Source: Cohnella mopanensis
Lineage (GTDB): Bacteria; Bacillota; Bacilli; Paenibacillales; Paenibacillaceae
NCBI RefSeq assembly: GCF_022352055.1
Contig: NZ_JAKRWM010000004.1
Location: forward strand, 248,001-312,000
Direction: 5' to 3'
Length of the DNA: 64,000 nucleotides
Positions 8,592-17,322 of this stretch are shown in pieces (position 1 is the first letter of the stretch; each line of letters opens with the position of its first letter). The position numbers and the translations under genes were made by a program. Below the pieces are notes generated by a model. It ran no database searches. It was not told the DNA's origin and saw only the letters and a list, made by a program, of their open reading frames with translations.

Positions 8592-10817
8592 ATGAGTTCA
8601 ATCGACAGCGTAGATATAGCCGACCGAAAGCAATTAGAGAATCAGAACAGACTGTTCGAACAGATGATCAATATGATAGATGCGGCAATCTGGTCGTATC
8701 ATTTACTCACCCATACATTCGTTTGCGCATTCGAAGCATTGACTAGAATGACCGGATATCCGATAGATAGGTTTAGAGATGTGGACGGCTGGATGAATTG
8801 TGTATATCCTGACGATTTACCGTTATTTAGAATGTTGTGGGCAAACATACGAAGAGGGATTCCAGACCATAGCGAATACCGGATTTGGCATGCGAACGGA
8901 GAGATTCGCTGGGTCCATGTGGGAGTTATTCCTAACGAGGACGAGCGGGGAGAAATCACTCGATTCGAAGGGTTCATTATCGATATCACGGCAAGAAAAA
9001 CGATGGAGCATGAGCTGCAACGAAGCGAGCAGCGGTACAAATCGTTATTCGAATACAATCTCGATGTCATTTGCGAATTGGATCTGCACGGAAACGTGGT
9101 AGATATTAATCCCTCGGCCGAGAGAATAACCGGAGAACGGCTGCTAGGCGAGGGGGCCGATTTCTCGATGGATGAAGTATTCGGAGATGATAATATACAG
9201 CTAATGACGAAGTATTTCGAGATGGCTTTGCAAGGCAACTCCGAAGCGTTCGAAATGACGTCGCGCCATAAGAATGGCAATAGGTTTCATTGGGAAATGA
9301 AGCTCATCCCGATCTTCGTCAATAACCGCGCCGAGGGCGCATTCGTCATCTGTAAAGATATTACGGCTAAGAAGAACATCGAGCAGGAGCTGGCTAATCG
9401 AGATGCACAATATCGGTTAATAACCGATAACATGACGGATATAATGGGCATGCTCGATCTTCAAGGGAACATCTTGTTTGCATCTCCCTCCTGCGGGAAA
9501 GTGTTGGGGTTTGCAGAGGATTCCTTTAGCGGCAAAAATCTATCGAATTATATTCATCCCGAGGACAGGGAAACATTGAACAGTGAAATCCGCAAGCTTA
9601 TTGAGACGAAGAACGATAGACTGATGCGCTATCGGATTCCTCATGCGGACGGCACGACGATCTATCTTGAAACTCTAAGTACTCCCGTTTTCTGTAATGA
9701 AGGGGAAGTCATCAGCGTTATCGCCCTGGGAAGGGATATTACGGAGAAAGTAAAGATCGAGAAGAAGCTGATCGAAAGCGAGCTTCGGCATTGCCGCCTG
9801 TTAACGAGCTTGGATCAATTTTCACTTGATCTATTCGGGGTTATGAAAGTGAGCCAGCTAGAGCGGCGCCTGGTAAGAGAAGTTCGGGAAATTATGAAAG
9901 CCAGCCGGGTCTGCTTAAGAGAGGTAGAAAACAATAACGATAGATTATGCGAAATTATAGAGACGGATGAGGGGTACTACTTAAAAATCGGGGAGATTAG
10001 AAGTAAGAGCTACTTGCTCTGTATCGACGAGAAACCGTCGACGTTACAAATAGAGACGCAGAGAGTATGGCTGCAGACGATTGCCCGATATGTCAGCGTT
10101 CTATTCGATAATTTCTTATTAATAGAAGACTTAAGCAGGGAGTTGGAACAGAGCGCAGCGAAGCAAGTGGCGCCAACGTGGCTACTCCGGCTGCTGTTTA
10201 ATGTATCCGAGAACGAGCGCAAGCGTCTGTCGCAGGATTTGCACGACGCGGCGTTACAAGAGCAAATTATTTGGTATCGTAAGCTGGACCTTCTTATGAT
10301 GGATGAATCCATGACTGGGAACGTTCGGGAACAATTGGGACAAATTGCCGAGGGCTTATTGGACGTCATCTATCAAATTCGTCTCACCTGTAATGAATTA
10401 AGACCTCCTTTGTTAAAAGAAGAAGGTCTGACATCGTCGCTGCAAGCGTTGTTTGATTTTACGCAATTGCGCACGAACTATGCTATCCGATTCGACACGG
10501 TTGAATATAATCATAGAATTAGCGATGAGCAGTTAATTGGCCTCTATCGGATTGTGCAAGAGTTGCTGGCGAATGCCACGAAGCATTCTCAGGCAACGGA
10601 AGTTCGACTCTCATTGTCGAGTTTGCCCGATCGTATTCATCTGGTTTATGAAGACAACGGAATTGGAATGGACATTAGGACGACGATCGACTCTTACCAT
10701 ACAATGGGTATTTATGGAATGAAGGAGAGAGTGCGGAGTATGGATGGGACTATCGAATTCAGCTCGTCGGCTAATAACGGGCTGGCGGTTTTCATTACTA
10801 TCCCCACTCGGGAATAA
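8592..10817 (+). CDS. Soluble sensor histidine kinase with three PAS domains (HisKA_3)
   Basis: A 741-aa cytosolic kinase of the NarL-partner class. Three PAS domains occupy about residues 20-140, 150-270 and 275-395, each ending in a D-I-T type boundary (DITARK, DITAKK, DITEKV). The HisKA_3 dimerisation box is ERKRLSQDLHDAALQEQ with His551 as phosphoacceptor. The ATPase domain has the N-box LLANATKHSQ, DNGIGM, and GIYGMKERV. No transmembrane helix, so it senses an internal signal such as redox or oxygen. The best ribosome binding site (AAGGAG, 8572-8577) is about 14 nt upstream and serves a five-codon frame at 8581-8595 whose TGA overlaps this ATG, which may couple translation. Partner of the regulator at 10852. 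Confidence 0.88.
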   Translation: MSSIDSVDIADRKQLENQNRLFEQMINMIDAAIWSYHLLTHTFVCAFEALTRMTGYPIDRFRDVDGWMNCVYPDDLPLFRMLWANIRRGIPDHSEYRIWHANGEIRWVHVGVIPNEDERGEITRFEGFIIDITARKTMEHELQRSEQRYKSLFEYNLDVICELDLHGNVVDINPSAERITGERLLGEGADFSMDEVFGDDNIQLMTKYFEMALQGNSEAFEMTSRHKNGNRFHWEMKLIPIFVNNRAEGAFVICKDITAKKNIEQELANRDAQYRLITDNMTDIMGMLDLQGNILFASPSCGKVLGFAEDSFSGKNLSNYIHPEDRETLNSEIRKLIETKNDRLMRYRIPHADGTTIYLETLSTPVFCNEGEVISVIALGRDITEKVKIEKKLIESELRHCRLLTSLDQFSLDLFGVMKVSQLERRLVREVREIMKASRVCLREVENNNDRLCEIIETDEGYYLKIGEIRSKSYLLCIDEKPSTLQIETQRVWLQTIARYVSVLFDNFLLIEDLSRELEQSAAKQVAPTWLLRLLFNVSENERKRLSQDLHDAALQEQIIWYRKLDLLMMDESMTGNVREQLGQIAEGLLDVIYQIRLTCNELRPPLLKEEGLTSSLQALFDFTQLRTNYAIRFDTVEYNHRISDEQLIGLYRIVQELLANATKHSQATEVRLSLSSLPDRIHLVYEDNGIGMDIRTTIDSYHTMGIYGMKERVRSMDGTIEFSSSANNGLAVFITIPTRE

Positions 10818-10851
10818 GGCAGAGTGAATAACTTCTCGAGGAGTAGACAGC

Positions 10852-11511
10852 ATGATTCATATTCTGTTAGTGGACGACCATCCATCGGTTATGGAAGGGA
10901 CTAGAATGATTCTGGAACAGGAAGGCGATATGAGTGTATCGATAGCCAATTCGGTCGAGGCGGCATTGGAGAAAATCGATGCCCAACTGTATGATGCTAT
11001 GCTATTCGACCTGCATATCGGGGAAGTTAACGGGATCGATCTAGCTAAGAAGGTGTTAAGAATGAGGCCTGATGCTATCATTCTTATCTATACGGGCTTT
11101 GAATTTAATAATCATTTTAACTTAATGATCGAAGCCGGGATAAGCGGCTTTATCCTCAAGACCTCGAATAGCGAGCAACTCGTAACCGCTGTAAGGTGCG
11201 CGTTGCGGGGAGAAGCCGTCTTGCCGATCTCGTTGGTGAAGCAATTGCGAAGAGCAAAGCTACAGACGTTGGAGACGAAGGATTGGAAACAAGCGGCACT
11301 GGCGATCAGCAATAAGGAATACGAAATACTGAAGGAAATTGCCAAAGGAAAGAGCAATAAGGTAATTGCCGAGCTCGCTCTGATGAGCCAACGTTCACTG
11401 GAATATTGCTTAACGAATCTATTTAGCAAGTTAAACGTGAAATCCAGAGTCGAAGCGGCGCTCAAAGCGAAACAAATGGGATTTTTGACGGATGCGGACT
11501 TTATTCAATGA
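10852..11511 (+). CDS. NarL/LuxR-family response regulator
   Basis: A 219-aa regulator with a receiver domain (about 1-120; acidic pocket DDH near residue 8, phosphoacceptor Asp in MLFDLHIGEVNG near residue 47, Thr in IYTGF, Lys in FILKTS). The C-terminal LuxR-type HTH (about 150-210) contains ISNKEYEILKEIAKGKSNKVIAE. The segment following (MSQRSLEYCLTNLFSKLNVKS) is a somewhat divergent recognition helix, with SLEYCLTNLF in place of the usual TVKNHISNIL. It starts 34 bp after the kinase stop behind GAGGAG, so the two form a two-component operon. Targets are not visible. Confidence 0.9.
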   Translation: MIHILLVDDHPSVMEGTRMILEQEGDMSVSIANSVEAALEKIDAQLYDAMLFDLHIGEVNGIDLAKKVLRMRPDAIILIYTGFEFNNHFNLMIEAGISGFILKTSNSEQLVTAVRCALRGEAVLPISLVKQLRRAKLQTLETKDWKQAALAISNKEYEILKEIAKGKSNKVIAELALMSQRSLEYCLTNLFSKLNVKSRVEAALKAKQMGFLTDADFIQ

Positions 11512-11545
11512 CTAGAACAACCGTAGAATTTCGATAGGAACTTGG

Positions 11546-11580
11546 AACCCATTTGCAATCTCCGGCGAATGGGTTTTTTC
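11546..11580 (+). terminator. Rho-independent terminator
   Basis: AACCCATT pairs with AATGGGTT around a GC-rich loop and is followed by a T run. It separates the two-component operon from the chemotaxis operon. Confidence 0.85.
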
Positions 11581-11719
11581 TTGCGCGCCTATGCAGGGTT
11601 CCGCAAAAGAAATGCGTGAGCACGCCATATATTTTCGGTTACCAATAGGTATGGCGAGCTTATGATCAAGCTAGTCCTTAAGAATTATGAACCGATCATA
11701 GCTAGTAAGGAGGGTACAG

Positions 11720-12172
11720 ATGAGCAGTCAGGAAGGCGTTAGAGATTTGGTGAACAGCGCTGTGGAATCGTTAAGTCAGGTTATCCCGAGGGTAACGCAG
11801 ATTTATCCGCCCAAAGCCTTTCAGCAAACGGAAACACAGATTGAGATGAGCGTACTGATCGGCATTACTGGAGAAGTGTCGGGCCGAATCGTGCTTGAAG
11901 GAGAATCCCCTGCCTTCAGCAAGTTAGGCGAGGCGATGTTCGGAATGCCCCTTGAAGGCGAGATGCTGCATAGCTGCGTGGGTGAAATCGCCAATATGAT
12001 CGCAGGCAAAACTTCATCTATTCTTTTTCAAAAAGGGCATAAAATCGATATTACGCCTCCTACGGTCGTGGTGGGAAAGTTTCAGATGTTTGGATTCGAG
12101 AAGGGAATCTCGGTACTTGTACATATAGCCGATGTCGGTGAAGTGAATATGATTCTACTTTTACAACAATAG
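11720..12172 (+). CDS. cheX: CheX-like CheY-P phosphatase
   Basis: A 150-aa protein of the CheC/CheX/FliY phosphatase group. The active-site helix signature E-x-x-N is present as GEIANMIAG near residue 88-96, and the flanking pattern (GRIVLEGESPAFSKLGEAMFG, PTVVVGKF) fits single-site CheX. It would dephosphorylate the CheY encoded 14 bp downstream and so reset the response. Start ATG 11720 has AAGGAGGG at a good distance. First gene of a four-gene operon cheX-cheY-mcp-cheW. Confidence 0.82.
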   Translation: MSSQEGVRDLVNSAVESLSQVIPRVTQIYPPKAFQQTETQIEMSVLIGITGEVSGRIVLEGESPAFSKLGEAMFGMPLEGEMLHSCVGEIANMIAGKTSSILFQKGHKIDITPPTVVVGKFQMFGFEKGISVLVHIADVGEVNMILLLQQ

Positions 12173-12185
12173 GGAGCGGTTTGCT

Positions 12186-12545
12186 ATGGGAAACATTCTA
12201 GTCGTAGATGATGCGGCTTTTATGCGGATGATGATTAAGGATATTTTGCAGAAGGGCGGGCATACCGTCGTTGGCGAGGCCGGAGACGGGAGCGAAGCCA
12301 TTACGAAGTACAAGGAATTACACCCGGACCTGGTCACGATGGACATCACGATGCCGGTCATGGAAGGAACAGAGGCCGTCAGACAGATTAAAGCAGCGTA
12401 CCCGAAAGCTAAAATCATCATGTGCTCCGCAATGGGGCAACAGGGTATGGTCGTTCAGGCGATTCAAGCTGGAGCTTTGGATTTCATCGTAAAGCCGTTC
12501 CAAGCAGATCGTGTATTGGAGTCCGTGGAAAGAGCGCTTAAATAA
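12186..12545 (+). CDS. cheY: CheY-type single-domain response regulator
   Basis: A 119-aa stand-alone receiver. Acidic pocket DDAAFMR (Asp9-10), phosphoacceptor in [13 protein letters not shown] (Asp54), Thr/Ser switch in [10 protein letters not shown], and conserved Lys in FIVKPF. Very similar in pattern to Bacillus CheY, which on phosphorylation binds the flagellar switch. Lies directly behind cheX and 37 bp before the receptor gene. Confidence 0.92.
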   Translation: MGNILVVDDAAFMRMMIKDILQKGGHTVVGEAGDGSEAITKYKELHPDLVTMDITMPVMEGTEAVRQIKAAYPKAKIIMCSAMGQQGMVVQAIQAGALDFIVKPFQADRVLESVERALK

Positions 12546-12582
12546 ATCTCGGGAAAATCTAGCGATGGTGGGGTGTTGGATC

Positions 12583-14178
12583 ATGAAATGGTTCAGTAAT
12601 AGGAAAACGGCGGTAAAGCTGACGACTGCGTTTACGGTATCTGCGATCTTATTGCTTTTTACGGGATTGTTCGGTCTGAATAACCTGGGTAAACTGGATC
12701 GATCTCTGGATAATATGTACGATTCGAACCTTGTGCCGATTAATGATCTGAGCTATGTTCAGACACTCTATCATAATATTAACGTCGACCTGAGAGATAT
12801 GAACATCATAGCTAGAACCGTGGCGGAGAACAAGCAATTTAAGGAGCAAATTCTAGATCAAGTAAAAACGATAGAAACGCGAATTAACCAATTTAGTCAG
12901 AATAAGTTATCCGAATCGGAAAAGGATGACCTGGAGAAGTTTGCTCCTTTATGGGGAAAGTACAATGATTATTTGGACGAAGCGCTTCAAATGAACATGG
13001 ATAATGTAAATACGGAGCAATTCACGGATTATTTGCTCAATAGCGGGTTTAAGGAAACGGGCGATAAGTTAGAGGAAATTGTAGTCGACCTTGTGCTTAC
13101 CAACATTAAGATAGCGGGGGATGACCGTAAGGCTGCGGAACAACTATACGAATCCTCGCGATCCATTACAGTGGCGGTCATCATAGCGGCGCTGCTTATT
13201 AGCGTCGTATTCGGCTATGTGATCTCCCGAATGATCTCTCGGCCGTTAAATCGAATGGTACTGCTGGTGGACAAAGTAGCCAAAGGCGATTTAAGCGAAA
13301 CGGCAGATATCGACACGAAGGATGAGATAGGGAAATTGGCAGTATCCGTTAACGCTATGGTGCTTAATCTAAGAGGGACCGTCGGCGGGATCCTGGCTTC
13401 CGCAGAAAGCCTATCTGCTGCTGCCCAGCAGATTTCGGCTAGCACGGAGGAGATTGCCAGCGGAAGCATGAGCCAAGCAAACTCCGCGCAACTGATGAAT
13501 GAGCTGTTCCGGGAGCTTTCCGTAGCCATTAATTCCGTTGCGCGAAGCGCGGAGCAAGCGTCGGAGCTATCCAACCAAACGATGAACATCGCCCAAGACG
13601 GAGGTAAGGTCGTTCAGATTTCGGTTAACGGGATGTCTATTGTCAATGAGCAGATGTCAAAGCTCGAAGAGGATTCGAACAAGATCGGGGAAATTATCGA
13701 AGTCATCGACGACATTGCGGAACAGACGAACTTGCTTGCGTTGAACGCGGCTATAGAAGCAGCCCGTGCAGGCGATCAAGGCCGGGGATTCGCGGTTGTC
13801 GCGGACGAAGTAAGAAAGCTGGCCGAACGAAGCGGCGAGGCGACCAAGCAAATTACGAAAATTATTAAGGGGATGCAGAGCAACACCAAGATGAGCGTGA
13901 AAGCGGTGGAGGATGGCGTTATTGCGTCGCAGAAAACCGGCGAAGCTTTCGAACATATTATGGCGATGGTGAATGACAGCGCTCACAGAGTAGCGGAAAT
14001 CGCCGCCGCGAGCGAACAACAGGCCGCTCAATCGTCCGAAGTATTCCTCTCCATCGAAAGCATATCGGCGGCCACGGAAGAAGCGGCGGCCAGCAGCGAG
14101 GAAACCGCTTCGACTGCCCAATCTCTCGCACAACTCGCGGAGGAGTTGAATAGCTCCGTATCTATTTTCAAGATATAG
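12583..14178 (+). CDS. Transmembrane methyl-accepting chemotaxis protein (4HB type)
   Basis: A 531-aa receptor. TM1 lies at about residues 12-31 and TM2 at about 190-210, enclosing a roughly 155-residue four-helix-bundle ligand domain rich in charged residues. A HAMP domain follows ([25 protein letters not shown]) and then the long signalling hairpin with tip [38 protein letters not shown]. No CheR-docking pentapeptide is seen at the C-terminus (SVSIFKI). The start at 12583 fits GGTGGGG at 12568-12574; in-frame starts at 12511 and 12565 are less well placed, and 12511 overlaps cheY. Ligand unknown. Same operon as cheX, cheY and cheW. Confidence 0.88.
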   Translation: MKWFSNRKTAVKLTTAFTVSAILLLFTGLFGLNNLGKLDRSLDNMYDSNLVPINDLSYVQTLYHNINVDLRDMNIIARTVAENKQFKEQILDQVKTIETRINQFSQNKLSESEKDDLEKFAPLWGKYNDYLDEALQMNMDNVNTEQFTDYLLNSGFKETGDKLEEIVVDLVLTNIKIAGDDRKAAEQLYESSRSITVAVIIAALLISVVFGYVISRMISRPLNRMVLLVDKVAKGDLSETADIDTKDEIGKLAVSVNAMVLNLRGTVGGILASAESLSAAAQQISASTEEIASGSMSQANSAQLMNELFRELSVAINSVARSAEQASELSNQTMNIAQDGGKVVQISVNGMSIVNEQMSKLEEDSNKIGEIIEVIDDIAEQTNLLALNAAIEAARAGDQGRGFAVVADEVRKLAERSGEATKQITKIIKGMQSNTKMSVKAVEDGVIASQKTGEAFEHIMAMVNDSAHRVAEIAAASEQQAAQSSEVFLSIESISAATEEAAASSEETASTAQSLAQLAEELNSSVSIFKI

Positions 14179-14188
14179 GGGGGAGAGC

Positions 14189-14614
14189 ATGCAGGCAGCT
14201 TCATATGAACAATACATCGAATTCGACATAGAGCAAGAGCGATATGCGATTCCTATTCGAGATATTCATGAAATCATTAAAATTCAGGATATCACTCCGA
14301 TCCCTAACGTGACGCCTTATGTTAAAGGCGTCATTAACCTTAGGGGCAAGATTGTTCCGGTCGTCAGCTTACGGCATATGTTACGATTTCAAGAGAAGGA
14401 CTATTCCAGAACGACGCGAATTATCGTTGTTCATCATCTAGAGGATACCGTAGGAATTATCGTCGATCGCGTGAATCAAGTGACGAAGTTCTCGGACGTT
14501 CAACAGCCCCCTGAGAGGGTGGGGGGCATAGATGTCAATTATCTCGTAGGTATCGGAATAGCCCAAAATGGTCTAGTGGGGATTTTAAAGCTGGATGAAG
14601 TCTTGCTACACTAG
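14189..14614 (+). CDS. cheW: CheW coupling protein
   Basis: A 141-aa single CheW domain that links receptors to the kinase CheA. Key segments are YIEFDIEQERYAIPIRDIHEII, the PNVTPYVKGVINLRGKIVPVV core, and IGIAQNGLVGILKLDEVL at the end. GGGGGGAG at 14179-14186 serves ATG 14189. No cheA, cheB or cheR gene is present in the window, so this operon must feed a kinase encoded elsewhere. Confidence 0.92.
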   Translation: MQAASYEQYIEFDIEQERYAIPIRDIHEIIKIQDITPIPNVTPYVKGVINLRGKIVPVVSLRHMLRFQEKDYSRTTRIIVVHHLEDTVGIIVDRVNQVTKFSDVQQPPERVGGIDVNYLVGIGIAQNGLVGILKLDEVLLH

Positions 14615-14647
14615 CGATTTGCACGATCTGCAGACCCCGACTTACTG

Positions 14648-14765
14648 CTTAGGGATGAGTTTCCTAGTGAAAAGCCCACTTAATGACATAGAATATCCAT
14701 TAAGAGCAAATAGTTAATTAACAATTTTATATTATGATTGTTAATTGTGGGGAACTCATCCTAAG
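14648..14765 (+). other. Three-stem inverted-repeat element (candidate structured RNA or MITE-like element)
   Basis: The gap between cheW and the small LuxR gene is almost wholly made of nested inverted repeats. The outer arms are 14648-14664 and 14749-14765 (CTTAGG-ATGAGTT core, one bulged G, one G-T pair). Inside lie CTTAATG 14679-14685 with CATTAAG 14698-14704, and AATTAACAAT 14716-14725 with ATTGTTAATT 14737-14746. As RNA this is a closed three-way junction ending about 18 nt before the ribosome binding site of the next gene. The innermost palindrome could instead be a protein operator, and the outer arms could be terminal repeats of a tiny mobile element; no target duplication is seen. 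Confidence 0.5.
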
Positions 14766-14798
14766 TCTATCAAGTATAAATCGAGGTGTCTGTTTGTA

Positions 14799-15083
14799 AT
14801 GCAGCACGAATCATCCTATTTATCGGACGTCGTTGCTCACTTTTCCAAGAGCTATGGTTTAACTGAAAGGGAACAAGAAGTCGTCTATTGCCTGTCGAAA
14901 TACGGTTATAGCAACAGGCTGTTGGCGACCGAGCTATTCATTACGGAGAAAACGGTAAAAAACCATATGGCTAAAATTCAAGAAAAGACGAATACGTGCT
15001 CGACTAGAGAATTGTTTTCCATGGTCGTTTCCCAATTCATTATGCATCATATGAAGTCCGTGGAAGAGGCTGTTGCTTTATAA
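14799..15083 (+). CDS. Small LuxR/GerE-type DNA-binding protein
   Basis: A 94-aa protein that is essentially one LuxR-family HTH (about residues 22-85): YGLTEREQEVVYCLSKYGYSNRLLATELFITEKTVKNHMAKIQEKTN. No receiver or ligand domain, so it resembles stand-alone regulators such as GerE. ATG 14799 has GAGGTG at 14783-14788; the in-frame start at 14745 would lie inside the inverted-repeat element. The 184-bp upstream gap suggests its own regulated transcript. Targets unknown. Confidence 0.82.
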   Translation: MQHESSYLSDVVAHFSKSYGLTEREQEVVYCLSKYGYSNRLLATELFITEKTVKNHMAKIQEKTNTCSTRELFSMVVSQFIMHHMKSVEEAVAL

Positions 15084-15127
15084 AAGTATTAAGGAAGTAT
15101 GAGCGAGGCTCATCAGTTGAACGGCCA

Positions 15128-15155
15128 AAGGCACCCCGTCGGGGTGCCTTATTTT
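15128..15155 (+). terminator. Rho-independent terminator
   Basis: AAGGCACCCC pairs perfectly with GGGGTGCCTT around a GTC loop, followed by ATTTTAAT. It ends the LuxR transcript and may also stop the convergent flavoprotein gene. Confidence 0.85.
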
Positions 15156-15183
15156 AATGAGGGAGGAAATAAACCGTCTATGC

Positions 15184-15738
15184 TTAATCCGGTTCATCAT
15201 GCTGAGTCTTGCCCGCGTAGAACAGATGACCCTCTTGGGCTTCGTTTTCTTTGGCGGTAATGTCGGAGGCGGTTAACTTGTACACGGCGGTTTTGCTTCC
15301 TAACGAGGAAACGTATTTCTCGACGTGGCTCTTGGATAGGGGGTTATCGTAATATCCGGGCACGTATTTGTCCAACATGCCCTGCATGACGTCGGTTGCC
15401 TCCTCAAGATCGGCGACTAACGAGACGGATCCGAACACCATGACGCTCATATAGGCGGTGTCCGTGTCGGCGGGTATGACGTTGGTGACCGTGCCCCGAT
15501 CTTCGCATACGGTAAAGCAAGCCAAGGCATTGCGCTGGAGTATAGTGACTTTTCTACCCTCGGCAGCGCCGTGGAAATAGATCGAGCCGTTCCGCCAGAC
15601 GTAATTCAGCGGTATGACGTAAGGCACGTCTTGCGAAGATAGTCCGAGAAAGCCGGTTCGGGCTTGTTCCAGGAAAGCGTTGATTTTACGCAGGTCGTTA
15701 CATTCCCTTTTGTACATTCGCAGGGGGTTCATTTTCAT
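15184..15738 (-). CDS. NimA-like / pyridoxamine 5'-phosphate oxidase family flavoprotein
   Basis: A 184-aa split-barrel FMN-binding protein of the PNPOx-like superfamily, closest in pattern to the 5-nitroimidazole reductase NimA group. Family features are the basic start ([15 protein letters not shown]), the strand [38 protein letters not shown] with FMN-contacting residues, and CFTVCEDRG. Substrate not predicted; members reduce nitro compounds or bind heme or F420. The start at 15738 has AGAGAGGA 5 nt upstream; ATG 15732 is an alternative. It is divergent from a MocR-type PLP-binding regulator, a pairing that suggests a vitamin-B6-linked or regulator-target relation. Confidence 0.8.
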   Translation of the reverse strand: MKMNPLRMYKRECNDLRKINAFLEQARTGFLGLSSQDVPYVIPLNYVWRNGSIYFHGAAEGRKVTILQRNALACFTVCEDRGTVTNVIPADTDTAYMSVMVFGSVSLVADLEEATDVMQGMLDKYVPGYYDNPLSKSHVEKYVSSLGSKTAVYKLTASDITAKENEAQEGHLFYAGKTQHDEPD

Positions 15739-15783
15739 TCCCGTCCTCTCTCGCTGATGTGGTAAGATCATTCTAATAACAAA

Positions 15784-15805
15784 CTGTCATAGTTGAAAGT
15801 GACAG
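15784..15805. promoter_or_regulatory. Candidate MocR operator
   Basis: CTGTCA at 15784-15789 and TGACAG at 15800-15805 form an inverted repeat with a 10-bp spacer in the divergent gap, and a further GGGACAGT occurs at 15823-15830. MocR/PdxR proteins often bind repeated short boxes near their own promoter. Inference only. Confidence 0.35.
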
Positions 15806-15844
15806 ATTTGAATTCATTCATAGGGACAGTTGGGGTGTGGGAAA

Positions 15845-17257
15845 ATGATAGGACTATCTCCGATACTGGACAAACAAAGCGATATTCCAATCTATAAGCA
15901 ACTATATAGCTATATCAAACAAGAGATTTTAACGGGAACCCTACGGGAAAATACCCGATTGCCCTCCCTTCGGCAGCTATCCGCTCACTTAATGCTTAGT
16001 AAGAACACGGTGGAAACGGCCTATCAGCAGCTACTTGCCGAAGGTTATTTGCAGAGCAGGCCGCGAAGCGGGTTGCGCGTGCTCCCTCTAGAGCGAATGA
16101 CGCTGGTTAACGGTTCGGTTGCTTCAAGGAGCAAGGAGGAGTTGTCCCATTCCCGGTTGGATAAGCCGGGAGTTTTGTATGATTTTCAATATGGAAACGT
16201 CGAGCTGGCTAAGTTCCCGATGAAGGCATGGAAGAAGTGTCTGCTGGACGCGCTTGGTACCGAGGGATACGAGGTGCTCGGCTATGGCGATCCGCAAGGG
16301 AACGAGCAACTTCGCGAGGAGATTGCACTCTACTTATACCAGTTCCGAGGTGTCTCCTGCGCGCCGAACCAGATCTTCCTCGCGTCGGGTACGCAAATTG
16401 CGATTAGCCTGCTTTGCCAAGTATTGCCGTTGCCAAGTCGGGTGGGCATGGAGGATCCGGGCTATGACGGAGTCCGAACGGTGCTTATGAACCATGGGCG
16501 AGAGATCGTGCCGATCCCTCTGGAGTCCGACGGCTTAAACCTCGATGCCTTGCGACAGCAAGCCGTTCGTACGGTATACGTAACGCCGTCGCACCAGTTT
16601 CCGCTAGGAAGCGTGCTTCCCGTGCAGAAACGAAGCCAACTGCTGCAATGGGCATACGAGAACGAGGGCATGATCATCGAGGATGATTACGATAGCGAAT
16701 TTCGTTATCAGGGGCAGCCTATTCCGGCGCTTAAGGCAATGGACGGCGGCGATCGGGTCATCTACTTAGGGACGTTCTCCAAATCCTTCTTTCCCGCCGT
16801 GCGCATGAGTTATATCGTATTGCCGGAAAAGCTTGCGGCTGTTTTCCGTCAAGGGATTCGTCCGTATAGCCAGTCCGTGTCGCCGCTGCTGCAGAAAGCG
16901 ATGCTAAATTTCATGCGGGATGGCCATTACGAGCGGCACATTCGCAAGATGAGAAAGCTGTACCAAACCAAACACCAAATATTAATAAAATCCATCCATC
17001 ATCACATGGGGGAACGGGTAGAGATCATAGGGCAGAAAGCCGGACTGCATCTATTGCTTGACGTGCATAATCGCGACAGCGGGGAATTAATCGCACGAGC
17101 GTTGGAGCGGGGCGTTAAAGCTTATTCGCCTATCCATCACTGGATGGATGCATCGTTATGTCCATCTTCGTATCTCATGCTAGGGTTCGGAGGGCTGAAC
17201 GAAGGCCAAATCGAGGAAGGCGTAATTCGTATGAAGCAAGCCTGGTTCAGCGATTAA
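15845..17257 (+). CDS. MocR-family regulator (GntR HTH fused to aminotransferase domain)
   Basis: A 470-aa fusion. A GntR winged helix occupies about residues 10-80 (PIYKQLYSYIKQEILTGTL, LPSLRQLSAHLMLSKNTVETAYQQLLAEGYL). A fold-type-I aminotransferase-like domain follows (about 110-465). PLP-site residues include DDYDSEFRY and the internal-aldimine Lys in YLGTFSKSFFPAVRM. Such proteins sense PLP or amino-acid derivatives. ATG 15845 is chosen over an in-frame GTG at 15830 because the G-rich stretch 15831-15840 then acts as ribosome binding site. The likely target is the divergent NimA-like gene. Confidence 0.88.
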   Translation: MIGLSPILDKQSDIPIYKQLYSYIKQEILTGTLRENTRLPSLRQLSAHLMLSKNTVETAYQQLLAEGYLQSRPRSGLRVLPLERMTLVNGSVASRSKEELSHSRLDKPGVLYDFQYGNVELAKFPMKAWKKCLLDALGTEGYEVLGYGDPQGNEQLREEIALYLYQFRGVSCAPNQIFLASGTQIAISLLCQVLPLPSRVGMEDPGYDGVRTVLMNHGREIVPIPLESDGLNLDALRQQAVRTVYVTPSHQFPLGSVLPVQKRSQLLQWAYENEGMIIEDDYDSEFRYQGQPIPALKAMDGGDRVIYLGTFSKSFFPAVRMSYIVLPEKLAAVFRQGIRPYSQSVSPLLQKAMLNFMRDGHYERHIRKMRKLYQTKHQILIKSIHHHMGERVEIIGQKAGLHLLLDVHNRDSGELIARALERGVKAYSPIHHWMDASLCPSSYLMLGFGGLNEGQIEEGVIRMKQAWFSD

Positions 17258-17322
17258 AGTGTACTTATAGGGAATATAGGTTAAAATGGGATACAGAAGA
17301 AAGCGAATGGGAGCTGTACATC

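Noticed and set aside
8549-8746. 65-codon frame with a fair ribosome binding site overlapping the PAS kinase start
   Set aside because: Most of it is out of frame within the kinase gene and Arg-rich, as expected for a shadow; no family resemblance.
11660-11710. SigD-like promoter (CCGATCAT) before cheX
   Set aside because: The -10-like element resembles CCGATAT, but no TAAA-type -35 is at the right distance, so I do not claim it.
14648-14765. Insertion-sequence remnant
   Set aside because: The outer inverted arms look like terminal repeats, but no transposase fragment and no flanking target duplication are visible; kept only as an alternative reading.
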